Shown: positions 1-12,100 of the stretch, one piece after another | Layout: the number at the start of each line of letters is the position of its first letter | How positions within the stretch are numbered: the stretch's first letter is position 1 | Assembly: GCF_028554725.1 (NCBI RefSeq) | Contig: NC_071671.1 | Location: 67,140,001-67,204,000, forward strand | DNA length: 64,000 nt | Direction of reading: 5' to 3' | Origin: Zeugodacus cucurbitae | Lineage: Eukaryota > Arthropoda > Insecta > Diptera > Tephritidae | Notes under the pieces: model-generated | Told to the model about the DNA's origin: nothing | Databases searched by the model: none | The model's input: only the letters and a program-made list of their open reading frames with translations | Position numbers and translations under genes: made by a program

Positions 1-2159
1 CGCGTTCATTTGAACTAATCAACTCAACGCTCAGCTAAGTAATTGCTCATAAAAATCATTAAAGCACTCAACGCAGTGTAATTCGAACTCTTGACCTTCC
101 CTTCGACTTTCAATTATAGGCATTTGGCAACGCTTTGACTACACAATTTTCGTACGTATCAATCAAGCAACACAAAAGCGAGCGGGGCACGCACGCAGTA
201 ACCAAAACTGTTGAAACTCTTACAAATTGATAATTGAATGATGCTTTTAATTACGCTATTGCAACATAATATGTAATAACAATAACAAAAACAAAAATAT
301 ATTGAGAATATAATAAAAAAGTCATAAAAGATGCAAAGTAGAAAATTGAAACCACACCAAGAAGCGTTCAAAGCATTAACAACAACTTTGAAAACAAAAG
401 CGTTTGCAATGCATTTGATGTGAATTTGCTTTGAAGCTCGGCAGCCTGCAGCAATGTGAAGAATTTATAATGGACGCACACACACAGTCAAGAGGAATAA
501 ACTCAATTAATGGACACGCGCGCACACAGACTGAGACACTGAGGCAGTGAGGCAGTGAGACTGCATGCGCTAGTTCCGCGCGTATAAAATGTGGTGAGCA
601 CTAATAAAAAAACAATTTTTACTACTTTTTATTATCGCCACTATGCGTAAAAAGTCGTTGAAAAACAGCAATTGAAGTAGTAAAAAGGCATTTGCTGCAA
701 ACGCATTCAAATAACAATTTCCAAGTCCATAAAAATGGCGAGCTGCAAGACGCCGCAAACAGGCAGTGGGGGAAACGGATTGACTGCAGTGTTGACTTTT
801 AAAGCGTTTGAGTGCGTGCACAGTAGATAGTCTATATTTATGTAGAATATTAGAGATTTTTGGATTTTTGTTGAAAGTCAGGCAGTGTTTAAAATTTTTT
901 TTTCTATTTTTTTTATTGACATCCATCCACATGTGTTCTTTATTTATAACAATTTTTTTAGTCAACAAATATTTTTGGATCATTAATTTTTTCTTCTGTC
1001 TCACTAATGCCCACATAAATCTTCAGCTCTGCATTAATTTTTTTTTCGATTTTTCTTCATCAATTCATTTTTTTATGTTCAAATACAACGTGCTTGTTGT
1101 TGTTGTTTTGAAAAAAGTTTTAATGTGCATAGTCGTACGCCTGAAGGTGCCATGTGTGGCATTTAATTATAAGCCTCGCAGCGCCTGAGTGACAGAATTG
1201 CTTACAATTTGTCTCATAAAATGCCACTAAATTATGATGGGGTGTGAAAAAGTCATCAATTTCGAATTTATCATTGACACTGGCTGGCATGCAGATAAAA
1301 TAAAAATGAGATGAAATGAATATCGCAAAAAATAATAAAAATCGAAGAAAAATATGTGTGAAAAAGTGTGCCTATAACTCTCAGTCGTTGTTGCTGTTGT
1401 CATAGATTGATGAGCGCACAGCTACACCTAACGTTCGTTGCTTGGTAGCCACTAGAACTGGCGTTAATTGAATTTTCGTTACCTGTCTTTAATACATAGC
1501 TATGACGTAAGCTGCCACTGGACGCCTAATGGCAGGTTGCGAACTTTACGGAAAGGCTTGTGGTGCAGTGTGGCAAGAACAACAAATACCAAAATTATAT
1601 AATAATTCTGCTGCAAAACTTTTTATTTTTGTATTTTTATTTCTAGTAATCACTCTTCTTATGCCGTTGGTTGCTGCTGTGTGGTCACTTGCCACACGCC
1701 AGCTGCGTTATGTTGCAAGTTATATATGTATATAAGTATGTCTGCACATCAATTATATTTTTTTGTAATTACAATTTAAGCACGCCTTTGCCACATTTGT
1801 TTCAATGCGCATTTGCTAGCTCACATATGTGTGTATATTTGTAAGTTTGTATGTGTCCGTAAACATTTATTACCGTTACGACATTTTAATACATTTTTAC
1901 TCCCGGGTGAAATGAGCATTTTTTATATTTTCAGCGTATTTTTATATTAGCTTCGGCTAATGGCTTCATGGTTTGGCATTTTCATTAATTAATTGCCTTT
2001 TAATGTTGAATTATATAGTAGTTAAGCGAGAGTGTACTGCTGGCTTATAGTACTTAACTTAAAAATATTGTTTTTTTTCAATTAAAAATCGAAATGGTCA
2101 GTTAAAAGATTTTTATTTTTTACGCAATTGTTGTTTAAATGGAATTTTCGGTGTTAATT
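1..2159. other. Non-coding AT-rich DNA
   Basis: No coding exon, RNA gene or mobile element is recognisable. Short ORFs on both strands are leucine/phenylalanine-rich readings of T-runs. The sequence has dipteran-style short CA runs (about 478-530) and a TATA-like motif listed separately. Confidence 0.5.
575..620 (+). promoter_or_regulatory. TATA-box-like element (uncertain)
   Basis: A TATAAAA at 583..589 is preceded by GC-rich CCGCGCG and by three GAGGCAGTGA-like direct repeats at about 540-560. No initiator is seen at the expected +30 position near 614 and no coding exon follows. It is listed because the TATA with a GC-rich upstream element is textbook, but function is doubtful. Confidence 0.2.
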
Positions 2160-2480
2160 ACTTATTTTTGAGATTTTTCTGCAGAGCTTTTAAGCTTTCA
2201 AGTTTTTATGTGGAGCTTTTGACAGCTTTCGTTGCGCTATATTCTTAATCTTTATATAGTTTATATCTTTAATAGTTTATCAACTATTTTTTGTGAAGTT
2301 ACAGCTGAAGTTGGAGCTTTCACTATAGACAAGTTCTGAAAGTTTATGTGACAATTTTTCATAACTAGCAACAAGTCAACAAGTGTCACTTTTTAGTTGG
2401 CAAATACTATTATTTCATCTTTTCACAAACTGAAAGCTCAACCGAAATAGCTTTCGAAAGCTTTATGGAAACTTTCGAGC
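2160..2480. repeat. AAAGCTTT-word-rich cluster 1
   Basis: The 320 bp hold many copies of AGCTTT, GAGCTTT and their complements (for example near 2184, 2196, 2214, 2230, 2310, 2433, 2450-2460), far above what base composition suggests. Similar clusters occur at 8.5-9.1, 21.0-21.7 and 24.0-24.4 kb. It looks like a degenerate repeat or a diffuse motif field; there is no coding frame. Confidence 0.45.
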
Positions 2481-3840
2481 ATACCTCATAATTTATAGTT
2501 TTGAATCTATATATAATATATATATATTGCCTCAATACTATTAGTTATTAATTATTTTGTGCTTCGCTCAGTTTTAAAAGCTTTTAATAAACCACCGCAT
2601 AAACTTTATTACTAATTACTAAACTTTTTTTTTCATATATTTAAGCATTATGAATTAATTTTCTTTCTTGATTTTATTTGCTGTACTGACACTCTGCACC
2701 AAAAAAGATATACGAAAGACACACACCTGCTGAGCCATAGTCATGTCCATACAATTTCCATTTTAAATATTTACCAATGTGCATATGGTCACAATAAGAC
2801 GCTTTGTGACGCTTCAACACCTGAGCGACATACTGCGGCACAAATGATTGTCAACCAAAAAGAAATGCCGCTCTACAGCTGACTCATTAAAAATCAATAG
2901 AACAAAGTGAGGGAAATTGTAAGAATATTGACAACTCACGCAGCTCATTGATATGAGCCGCAATGCGTCGACGCGCATGCGCAAATGCAACGCCAATGAC
3001 AAACAAACAAAGCCGCCGCAGCGGACAATAGCGCATGCGCGAGCGTATATTTGGTTTGTAAAGTGACTTCCTGGCGCACTAAAATGGAGGATACATTAAA
3101 AACAAAATGCATTTGCGTGCCGCCGCAAAGGTGTGAAGTATGAGGCATACACGTCTCGAAAAGCGCAAGAGTCGAACATTAAGCCGCCCATTAGTGGTTT
3201 TTAAATGCGATACTTAAATTAAAGGCGTTCGCTGTGATTTGCAGCCGAATTGTAGACCAACGCTGACGAAATGACTAAGTGACGGCTGATCGTTATATGG
3301 CATTGTTGGGGCCTTCGAACAGGAAACACGCACATTCAGCATGCCACATATGTCTCCACACGCCGCGGCCACACATGCTAACAATGAAAGGTTGAAAATC
3401 ACCGACGCACACACGAACTAATGAGCGCTCGTCGTTGTTGATGTTGAAATAATAAGATGTTTAAAACAATACTTAGAAAATGTGCTTAATGCCTTACTGA
3501 CTTTTTTCGTACCACCAACCAACGAGCAGAAGCCACCGCGCGCTTTTCAAGTTTTAAAGCTTCACTGCCGCTTGACTAGCTTGACTTTTGATTTTATGCG
3601 CTGCAACATTACTCTACATTAACTCTCGGCGTTCTTTTTTGCGCTTTTCTTGCGAAATATTTAATTTTAATGCTGCCATATAACACTTTGTGTTTTTTTT
3701 TTGCCTGTTGACACTAGCTGCTACTTTTGACTCGGTGCTGCGTTTAATGCCCTGCTAGCTTGGCAGCGATTTAACGCCGCTAAGCTGGGGTCAAAAGCAG
3801 GAAGCCATAGGCAAACGCTGCTGCTGCCGGCAACAGCGTC
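2481..3840. other. Non-coding DNA, no supported feature
   Basis: A moderately AT-rich stretch becoming GC-richer from 2940 to 3420, where it holds several GCGCATGC-type words. No gene, RNA or repeat family is recognised. Confidence 0.5.
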
Positions 3841-3842
3841 TC

Positions 3843-4089
3843 AGTCAGCCCATTCAACCCATTTTCGGTCCGACAGTGCGTGAGAAATCTCAGCAGTAAT
3901 TAAGCGCTTGCAGGTCTCTAATGAAATTGTGTGTTGGAGTGTTCGCGTGAAAAGCAACAACAAAGGCAAAAAAAGACCACAAATCACATTGAAAGAAAAG
4001 TAGGAAGTAAAAAAAGACATGCTCGCAGCGTAAGAATCGCGGTAAAGTGCAAAAGTGTGTAAATGAACGTACGAATGAAATGGGCGAAG
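3843..4089 (+). other. Weak candidate first exon / leader-like segment
   Basis: TCAGTC at 3841..3846 is an exact initiator match (A+1 at 3843), but the +28 position does not fit a DPE and no TATA box is visible. The following 250-500 bp are purine-rich with GTGAAAAG- and GCGAAAAAG-like words resembling dipteran 5' leaders. Good donors follow at AAG|GTGAGG (4089|4090) and AAA|GTGAGT (4156|4157). No coding frame is convincing on the plus strand. Confidence 0.2.
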
Positions 4090-5431
4090 GTGAGGTGCCC
4101 GGCGCTTGTGTGAAATAAATGCGCGAAAAAGCGAGTAAAAATCAGAAATGTGAAAAGTGAGTTGATTTAGAAGCGAACGAACGATTTGATAGTGAAAATA
4201 TGTAGGTAACACAAAAAAAGCAAAATAAAAGAAAAAATAAATCAAATGCGCGAAAGTAAGACAGTGAAATGTGAAAATGAGGCAAAAAGTAATAAAGTGA
4301 AATTGTGCGAATATCGAAATTTCTAAAAGAAAACGTGGAAAAATCACGGCAAATGAGCGAAAAAAAGTAAAAAAAAAAATAATATGGAGAAGAAAATATT
4401 GCGAGTAGTAAAACGTCTGGCAAAGCAGTGAAATGAAAAGAAGCAGGTTATTAAAATTCGCAGACAAAAATGCAAACAAAGCAGGAAAATAGTTAAGAAT
4501 TTGCACTAAAATAATGAGGGCATACACTTTTAGCAGATACTGTACATAAGTATGTGTATGTATATACAATGTAGAGAACAAAAATTAAAGCAAACAAATT
4601 AATTTAATTAGGTTAATGTAAATACTGGCATTCAGAAGAGGAAATATTGTGGAAAAATTATTAAAAATTGCTCAAATAAAAACAAATAAAGTAAAAAATA
4701 AAATACAAAAATATAAATTTAATTGAAAAAAACAATGAAAATAATTTTTAGAGCTTTAATAAGCTTTCGAAAAAACAAAAAAATTTATTAAATGTTTTTT
4801 TCTTAAACATTTTAAATTTTTCGATTTTTTTAAATTAAAAAAAAAAATTGAGATTTTTTTAATAAAAAATATTTTTTGAAACTTTTAAAACATTTTGAAA
4901 TTTTTTTAATCTAAAAATACTTTTTTTTTCAAGAAAATTTTCGAATTTAAAATTTTTTTAAAGAAAAATTGATTTTTTTAATTTGTAAAAAAATTTTTAA
5001 ATTCTTATTACATAAAAAAATAGTTTATAATCTATTAAGAGCAACATAATTTTTTATAATTTTTTTTAAGATTTTGAAACCTTTCTCTATGGTTTATTTT
5101 TTAGAATTCTTCACATTTTATCATCACTGCTCTTCAGAGCTCTTATTGCTACAAAGTGGACAACTTTTGTTTGTTGGCTCGTTATATTTATAATACGGTA
5201 CTCTAGCCTGCGCTACGCATACAATTTATGCACGCTTTCCGCTCTTGGGCGAATGGAAATTAAAAAAGCGCTATGCGCATGAGATACTCCACTCAAATCA
5301 TAGATACTCGTAGCAATTTGTATAATAAAAAGTTGCACTTGCTATGTACAAACATTGCCGTTGAATTACTTAGTTAGTTAGTTCGTTAGTTAGTTATGAA
5401 AGTATGCGCATAACTGCATGTGCGTATGTAA
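4090..5431. other. Non-coding DNA with an extremely AT-rich core
   Basis: From about 4630 to 5080 the sequence is almost only A and T, arranged as alternating A-runs and T-runs that can fold into short hairpins. An AGTT-repeat lies at about 5370-5395. No gene is visible. An open frame of about 250 codons on the minus strand across 3841-4581 is the complement of the A-rich segment and has a Phe/Leu/Tyr-rich composition typical of chance frames. Confidence 0.5.
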
Positions 5432-5463
5432 GTGTGTTTGTGGCGTTGTGTGTTTGTGGCGTT
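5432..5463. repeat. Perfect 16-bp tandem duplication
   Basis: GTGTGTTTGTGGCGTT occurs twice back to back (5432-5447 and 5448-5463), followed by another GTGTGT. It is a simple minisatellite of two units. Confidence 0.9.
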
Positions 5464-5928
5464 GTGTGTAGGCGGCCACGTCGAAAGAGGTACTCAGCGT
5501 AATTACAAAAGCAAAATACCATAGCAGCACTAATTTGAATGGCAATGCTGTTGCAAGTAAGGACGCTTCACAAGGGAAAATTATGAATGTCAGTTGGTAG
5601 CGCTAAGTATCTATGACATGACAGGACTTCAGTAAAGAAATTATTATTGATTTTGCTTGAATGGAATTGAATGCAAAAATAATAATGTTGACAAATTATT
5701 AAGGTGAAGCATTTAAAAGTGGGTGATTTGTGATATTTTTTTAATAATATTGCTTTAAATATTTGAAAAAAATATATTTAGTTGGTGTTTTGTGGGTATG
5801 TTCTCTTACCAAAATGGTAGGAGAAGTCTAAGATTCTTTAAAAAAATTAAAAAAAATGTTAACCCCAAACTAGCTAGAAAAAATTGATAATATACACACA
5901 TTATAAAAAATTAGAATCTTCATATTTT

Positions 5929-6605
5929 AAATATTTTCAAAACATGAAAACTTTCTGAAAATTTCATTAAAAATTCTAACCTCAAAATAGTATAAGTGTA
6001 AATAATATACACTCAAATGGAAAAAAAGCTTTCCAATTAAAAAAAATTAGTTTTATTAGGAAACATAAAAAATTTGTGAAAAATATATTTTTAACCTTTA
6101 ATTTGAAACAATTATAATCAAAAATTCTAACCTCAAACAAGTTTTCAAAAACTATAGAGTTTAAAATATTATTTTCTTTATAAATAACTGGGGAGGGCAC
6201 AATAGACCTTAGGTTGCGGTTCAATCCTCACTATATAATCTAATCTTATAAATATTTTCAAAACTTGAAAAATTTCTGAAAGTTTCATTACAAAATTTTT
6301 AACTTCAAAATAGTATAGTATTATGTATATAGACTCAAATTGATGGAAATGAATTTTAAAAATATTTATTTTTTTGTATTATAAAGCTTAAAAAATGTGT
6401 GAAAAAAATGTTTAAACAATTCTAATTTGAAAAAAAAATGTTTTTGAAAAATTTGAACCTAAAATTTCAATTTACATAATTATATAATAAAAAAATTATA
6501 ATTTCCAAATAAAAAAAACTTGGGAAATTTTTTCATTAAAAATTCTAACCTCAAACTTGAAAAATATCTAACGAAAATTCTAACCTCAAAATATTATATG
6601 AAAAT
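5929..6605. repeat. Degenerate tandem repeat, unit about 321 bp
   Basis: A block beginning AAATATTTTCAAAAC at 5929 recurs at 6250. It is followed in both copies, in the same order, by a TTTCTGAAA.TTTCATTA segment, a TCAAAATAGTATA word, an ACTCAAAT word, a GTGTGAAAAA-like stretch and a TTTGAAACAATT-like stretch. A partial third unit at 6525-6605 repeats ATTCTAACCTCAAA twice. The copies have diverged substantially. No coding capacity. Confidence 0.75.
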
Positions 6606-8510
6606 CACACCTATTTCGCTAGTCTCCGCTCGCTACACTGATATTTATGACCATGCGAGCTAAACAAACAGCTACTAAATTAACAGTAATTTTTCATGAC
6701 ACTAATGTCCAATTATACTCACACACACACATACACATACTTACATACATAAAACACTATAGTGTTGACGACGTTGACATAGAATGTATAAAATGTGGTG
6801 TTGATAATGAGGACTTATGAAAAGTCGCTGATTATTATGACGCTGACGTTAATGAAGACTTGACAAAAGTCAGCAAACTGCGCAAAGCTACTGGTCATAA
6901 ACTGTGTTACTCAACTAAGCTTACTGTAAATGTCACACACACACACACACACACATATACTCGCACTACCGCAGCGAACGAATGGCGGAGATGTGCGCAT
7001 AAGTGGATGTAGCTCTGTATGTGTGCGTGTGCTTCACTTCCTGTGTGTGCATTTATCTAAGTTGAAATGGCATTGCACTTAGTTACATAAAAACTTAGAT
7101 ATATCTAAATGTAGATTAGTATGTATGCCTAGGTGTTGTAGTAATAGTAGAATGATAACGAAAATATTTTTTCCCACAAAACTTTGCAGCAACTTAATGT
7201 GAATTTTACGACTATGAAAGCTGCTCTGCTGCTGCCGTGTGTGAGTATGAGTAATTTTGGTGAAAAAAATGATTTGTGCATAAAAAAGAAATAGTTTGAA
7301 AAAAGGCACATCACCCGCTAAGCGCATTTCGCCCGCATAACCAACAACAACATACAAATCTCAGCAGCCACAACAACAAACTGCCGGCTGCAGTGTGTGT
7401 GTGCAAGCTTTATGCTATATATGAAACTCATATTTATATATGTATGCGTGTGTGAACGCTTAGAAAAAGGTCATAAAGGTAGCAGCGTGAAACTTTTTTT
7501 AGGCTTTCTGCTGCTGCTTCTAATTAGATTTAGCTGCCGTTCACATCAACTATTTTCTAGTGTCATGCCATAAAAAGCACATACACACACACACTACAAA
7601 TATACTTACATATATGTATATATGAGTAAGTATGTGCATGGTTGGCATCTGTATGCCGCACAGCTTCTCATTAAATGCCAACGCGCTTTCATTGCCTTTG
7701 TGCGTGCGATCTTAAGTATAATAAATTATGCTTTACTATTCATTTAACTTGGTGTGCTATTCATTTTTTTCGTCTCAACATTACTGTTTTTTGTTGTATT
7801 TGTTGTAATATACTTTGACTCGGTAGCAACTCGGTCGCTTTACGGCATTACCCTTTCACCTCGTCACTGGACCACACACACTCAAGCGCAAGCATATCTA
7901 GTTATATATATGAATATATATCTTATTTGTTGTTGTTTGTGCGCGCTGCACGCACGTACTATCATTGCTACGCTGCTCTTTGGTTAATTGTAAGTCCCTT
8001 TAAGCTGATTAAAAGTACCTTTATAATTTATTTGCCGCTGCTGCTGCTGCCGCTTCCTTTTCTTTATCTGCTGCTGCTTCTTCTGCGCGTTTTTATTTAT
8101 TTGAATCTCAGCCATATTTTCCAGATTTTCCCGCACCGTACGCTTGTGTGTGTGTGTGTCGGTCCATTGCATTTGGTGCTGTCGGAAAATTTCTATCAAA
8201 CTTTTGTATGCGTGTGACACTCGACCCCAAAGCGACTGCTACTGTTTTTGTTTCTATTGTCTGTGTGTGTGTGTGTGTAGAGGTATTCAGCGTAACTGTT
8301 ATTTATTTTTTTGTTTTGTTATTGTGTGTGTAATATATTTTTCTGATTGCCAAGTTGAGATTGCTGCGCGTTTACCTTTTTCATTTGTTATATATATGTA
8401 TGTATATAAATTTCTATACCGTTGGGGTTCAGTTAAGAATTTTGAATTTATTCTATCCAAAGCGTAGCCATTTTTTTTCAAAAATCATTCTTTTTGATTA
8501 GCTAGTCAAA
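6606..8510. other. Non-coding DNA with CA/GT microsatellites
   Basis: Holds CA runs at about 6720-6735 and 6935-6955, GT runs at 8145-8159 and 8262-8278, CAG/CTG runs at about 7220 and 8035-8085, and many TATA/ATATAT strings. No gene is recognised. Confidence 0.5.
6935..6955. repeat. (CA)n microsatellite
   Basis: About ten uninterrupted CA units, followed by TATA. Confidence 0.95.
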
Positions 8511-9130
8511 ATATTTGGAGAAGAAAAAAGCTTTCAAAGCTCTAAAAAATATAAAAGCTCAGTAAGAGCTTTTATTACAGGTGGACATTCTTATATGCAT
8601 TCCAGATTACCTTATTTTTGCAAAAATGTCATTTTTTAAATTACTAAGTTCGAAAGCTTTTAAAAGCTTACTCGTAAATAAAAATTTTTATTTTATGAAT
8701 CTACAGTTTTTATTACAAAACTATATCACAATATTGGAGAATAAAGAAAAAAAATACAAAGCTCGAAAACTTTTCAAAACTTGCCGTATAGAAAGCTTTC
8801 TAAGAATTTATAATTTTCATTTCAAGCTTTACTTACTATCACTATATAAAGGGCTTTCTTATGAATGCAGGTTTCTATTACGAAACAATATTACAATATT
8901 GGAGAATAAAAGAATTAAACATAGAGCTCAGAAGCTTTCCAAAGCCAGCTTTATACAAAAGCTCTTCAAGAACTTGGAATTTTGATTAAAAAATATATTT
9001 AAATATTGGAAAATTAAGAAAAATCTATAAAAAGCTCCAAAGCTTTTCAAAGTTTGCTTATAAGAATAAAATGAAAAAGTATTGTATTATTGTAAAGTAA
9101 GGTAGAAAGCTCCACAAAATACTATATTCT
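8511..9130. repeat. Irregular tandem repeat with ATATTGGAGAATAAA core (AAAGCTTT cluster 2)
   Basis: The core ATATTGGAGAATAAA or a variant occurs at 8511, 8731, 8896 and 9003, so spacing is 220, 165 and 107 bp. Each copy is followed by AAAGCTC- and AAAGCTTT-type words. The middle two copies align over more than 110 bp, including TTTATTAC upstream and the AAAGCTC segment downstream. A 134-codon open frame (8581-8985) crosses two copies and so shows an internal peptide repeat (ITILENK twice). That follows from the DNA repeat and is not evidence of a gene. Confidence 0.75.
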
Positions 9131-12100
9131 CACAGTAGTAATATATAATCTATAATACATGTGTTATTCTATAAGCATTTCTTTCATTGTACCTGAAGCT
9201 TTTGCATTACTTAGCCTACAAATATGCTACAAATTATTCGATTGACTGGTCTGAACAATCTTCAAATAAATTGTACTTAATTTTTATATTGATCGCCGCT
9301 TGAAGAGCACCTCAATGCCAGTATTTTAGTAATTCCCACAAAAACAATAAAAATAAAATGCAATCAAACCACTTGGCAACCCTACACGCGCCAGTTATAA
9401 GCACATAATTTGTTGCCACCAACATTTTGTGGCATGTCTTATGTGCTTAATAGCTAAATTTCGAATGCCGGCGGCGCATCGATAAATATATGATAATAAT
9501 AAGATTGAGTGTGGAGGGCCCGCATGGACCGGAGTTGTGTTGTGTACACAGCAAAACGGTGGCAGCTAATGCGCCGTTACTCACACTTATTGTTATTAAT
9601 GAGATTTTTTTCGTTGCTGTTGCTGTTGTTCGAGAGGCAGTTGTACGAAGGCTCTAGGCAACGCCGCCGCCGTTGTTATGGCAAATCACAGCCAACTCAA
9701 TCATTTGGTTGCGGAATTCACGTTGCACGCAAGCAAAGTGTGTGTGTGTGTGTGGAAGTTTAGGTAAACATGTGTATGGGTGTATGAGAGTGTGCCGAGG
9801 GAGCGCAGGAAGTAGCTGAAATGGCGGTAATTAATGTTTAAACACTGCGCAAGGGACAACTGAGTTTGGTTCGCTGGTGGAGTGGGCGACAAGTGCCAGG
9901 ATGTGGCAAGTTTGATGAAATATGTATATTTATTTGTGAGTTACCGAAAAATTGCAATTATTGTTGTGTAAATCGGTGGCGGCGACGGCGTTTTAATTTA
10001 TGTATTTGCTGCTTGCTGTCTGTATTTAGCTTGACTGCTTGTGTGTGTGTGCCCGTGTGTGCGTGTGCTAATGAATATCTTATTTGTATGTTGCATGCCA
10101 CAAACCTTTAGCCGCAAAAATCATTTATCAAAATTAAATACGCGATATGCTTTGCTACATTTTGGCATTACATTTCGTTTCCGCTGTTTACCAAAAATCT
10201 CACACATTTGTTGTTGTTTGCTGTTGTTGTGTGTTTTTTGTGTGCACTGTCGCCGGTGATAAATTTGAAATTCAAAATAACGAATAAATTTGTGTGCGCC
10301 GCTTATCATTTGTTTGCGGTAAATGTGAAAAAAATTGCCTAAACCGCATGCAATATCCGAAAAACCTCAACAACACAATACAACAAACACAAGGTGAAAG
10401 CAAAAAAAATCAGAAAACAGAGTACGGAAAACGACAGCAACAAATGCTGATAAGGGTTGTTGAAGTGGCAGATATAAAACGTTGGCGAAAAAGCGGAAAT
10501 CACCCTTCATGGCCATACACGCGTTCACAATTTGTTTTTTTTTTGTTTCTCTCTATTGTTGTTGTTATTATTTGCTGCACGGCGTAGGCGTCAGCGACAG
10601 CGCAAATTGTCAACTGACGCATGCAACACTCGTTTGTTGCATTAATAAAACCAATTTTCTCATTTTTAGCGCAGCATTTTTTGCCGCACTTGCATTTGAC
10701 TGTTTTTGCTTTTGTTGTTGCCTGCGGTTCGGTTGTTTTGGCTTTAACCGCCGCACACACACTTACACAGGGCGGTGGTCTGCACGAAAAATGATAAAGC
10801 GCACATACTACTCTTTCGTTGGCGCATTAAAATTCAATTTCAATTGTGAGCGGGTGGGAGGAGGGGTGCATAGTAGATATTGTAGCTAACGGTAAGCTAT
10901 AGCTGGCTGAGCGTAGTTAGTGAGTGAGCTAGATTTAGTGCGCCAGCTGCTGTGACACTCCATTTTGCACCCACAACCACGCTTGATGTTGTTGCTGACG
11001 GCGAACCACAGCGAGCGGTTAAAAGTAACTGTACTTATATGTATGTGTGGGTGTGTGCGTATTTGTGCCACCAGCAACACCCACTTTGCTGTGATGTAAC
11101 TCCAAAATTACCATAAAATAATGTGAAATATTAAAATAGCAAATTTATTAGATGCTCCAATGCACTAAACAACAACAAAAACAAGAAAAAACAACAAGCA
11201 CAACAGTGCTGGGTAGCCAGCGAGTGAGCGTGCGAGCCACAGCTGGGCAAATGGGGTTAAATAAAATTATGTTCCAGCTCGTGTTTGATGCTTCTGATGA
11301 TGATTATGGCAAATGATTTTCTGCGTCTGTGTGTGTGTGTGTATGTGTGCCATAATTCTATAAGCATCAACCACTTTTAAAGAATCCTTATTGCTTGTTT
11401 TTTTGGGGTGATAACTTCACAATAAGTTTATTTAGTTTTATAACCGCTCACACACACACACACACATACATATTTATATATATATATATAAATAAGCAAA
11501 GATTATTTGAAATCCCCTTCAAATCTGCTGGGGTTACTTGCTGCTACATTAAGTAACTTGCGTGGCTGCTTGCGATTTTCGCAATTCATCACCAGCACAT
11601 TGCTCCATGCCGCAGCTACTCAGCCACCCGCTTGCACACAAATTCATAACTACTCAGCGGTGAGCTGTGAGCGGCGGTAAGCAACTGAAGAAATATATAA
11701 AATCTCAAATTGCAAGTTTCAAACTCCTCGCTGTGCTCATTGAAGATGAAAATTCTTTGAACTCCAGCAAATGTGGGGGATTTCCGTGCACGAAGTGACT
11801 GAACTTGCAACAGAGCAGAAGAAAACGACGCAGAGAGCGGACGAAGTAATAATAAAAATGCGAAAAAATACACTTTTTTCGGATTTTGGTAGGAAATGCG
11901 ATACTTCAGAACAAGAAATACAACAAAAAAATACAAAGAGCAACAAAAAACACAACAAAAAATATAAAAAATATAAAAAATACAAAAAAAAACAACAACA
12001 GCAACTCAACTTCGCCTGCTTTTTCGCCAGAGTAAATAAATAAGTGCGCACGCCAGCAAAGGAGTTGAGAGCTTCAATAATTTTAATCAGTGCAGCTCAT

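Noticed and set aside
3841..4581. 246-codon minus-strand frame
   Set aside because: It is the complement of an A-rich, leader-like plus-strand segment, giving Phe/Leu/Tyr/Ser-biased chance codons; no domain.
6195..6235. tRNA B-box-like GGTTCAATCC at about 6219
   Set aside because: No matching A box, acceptor stem or cloverleaf can be drawn around it.
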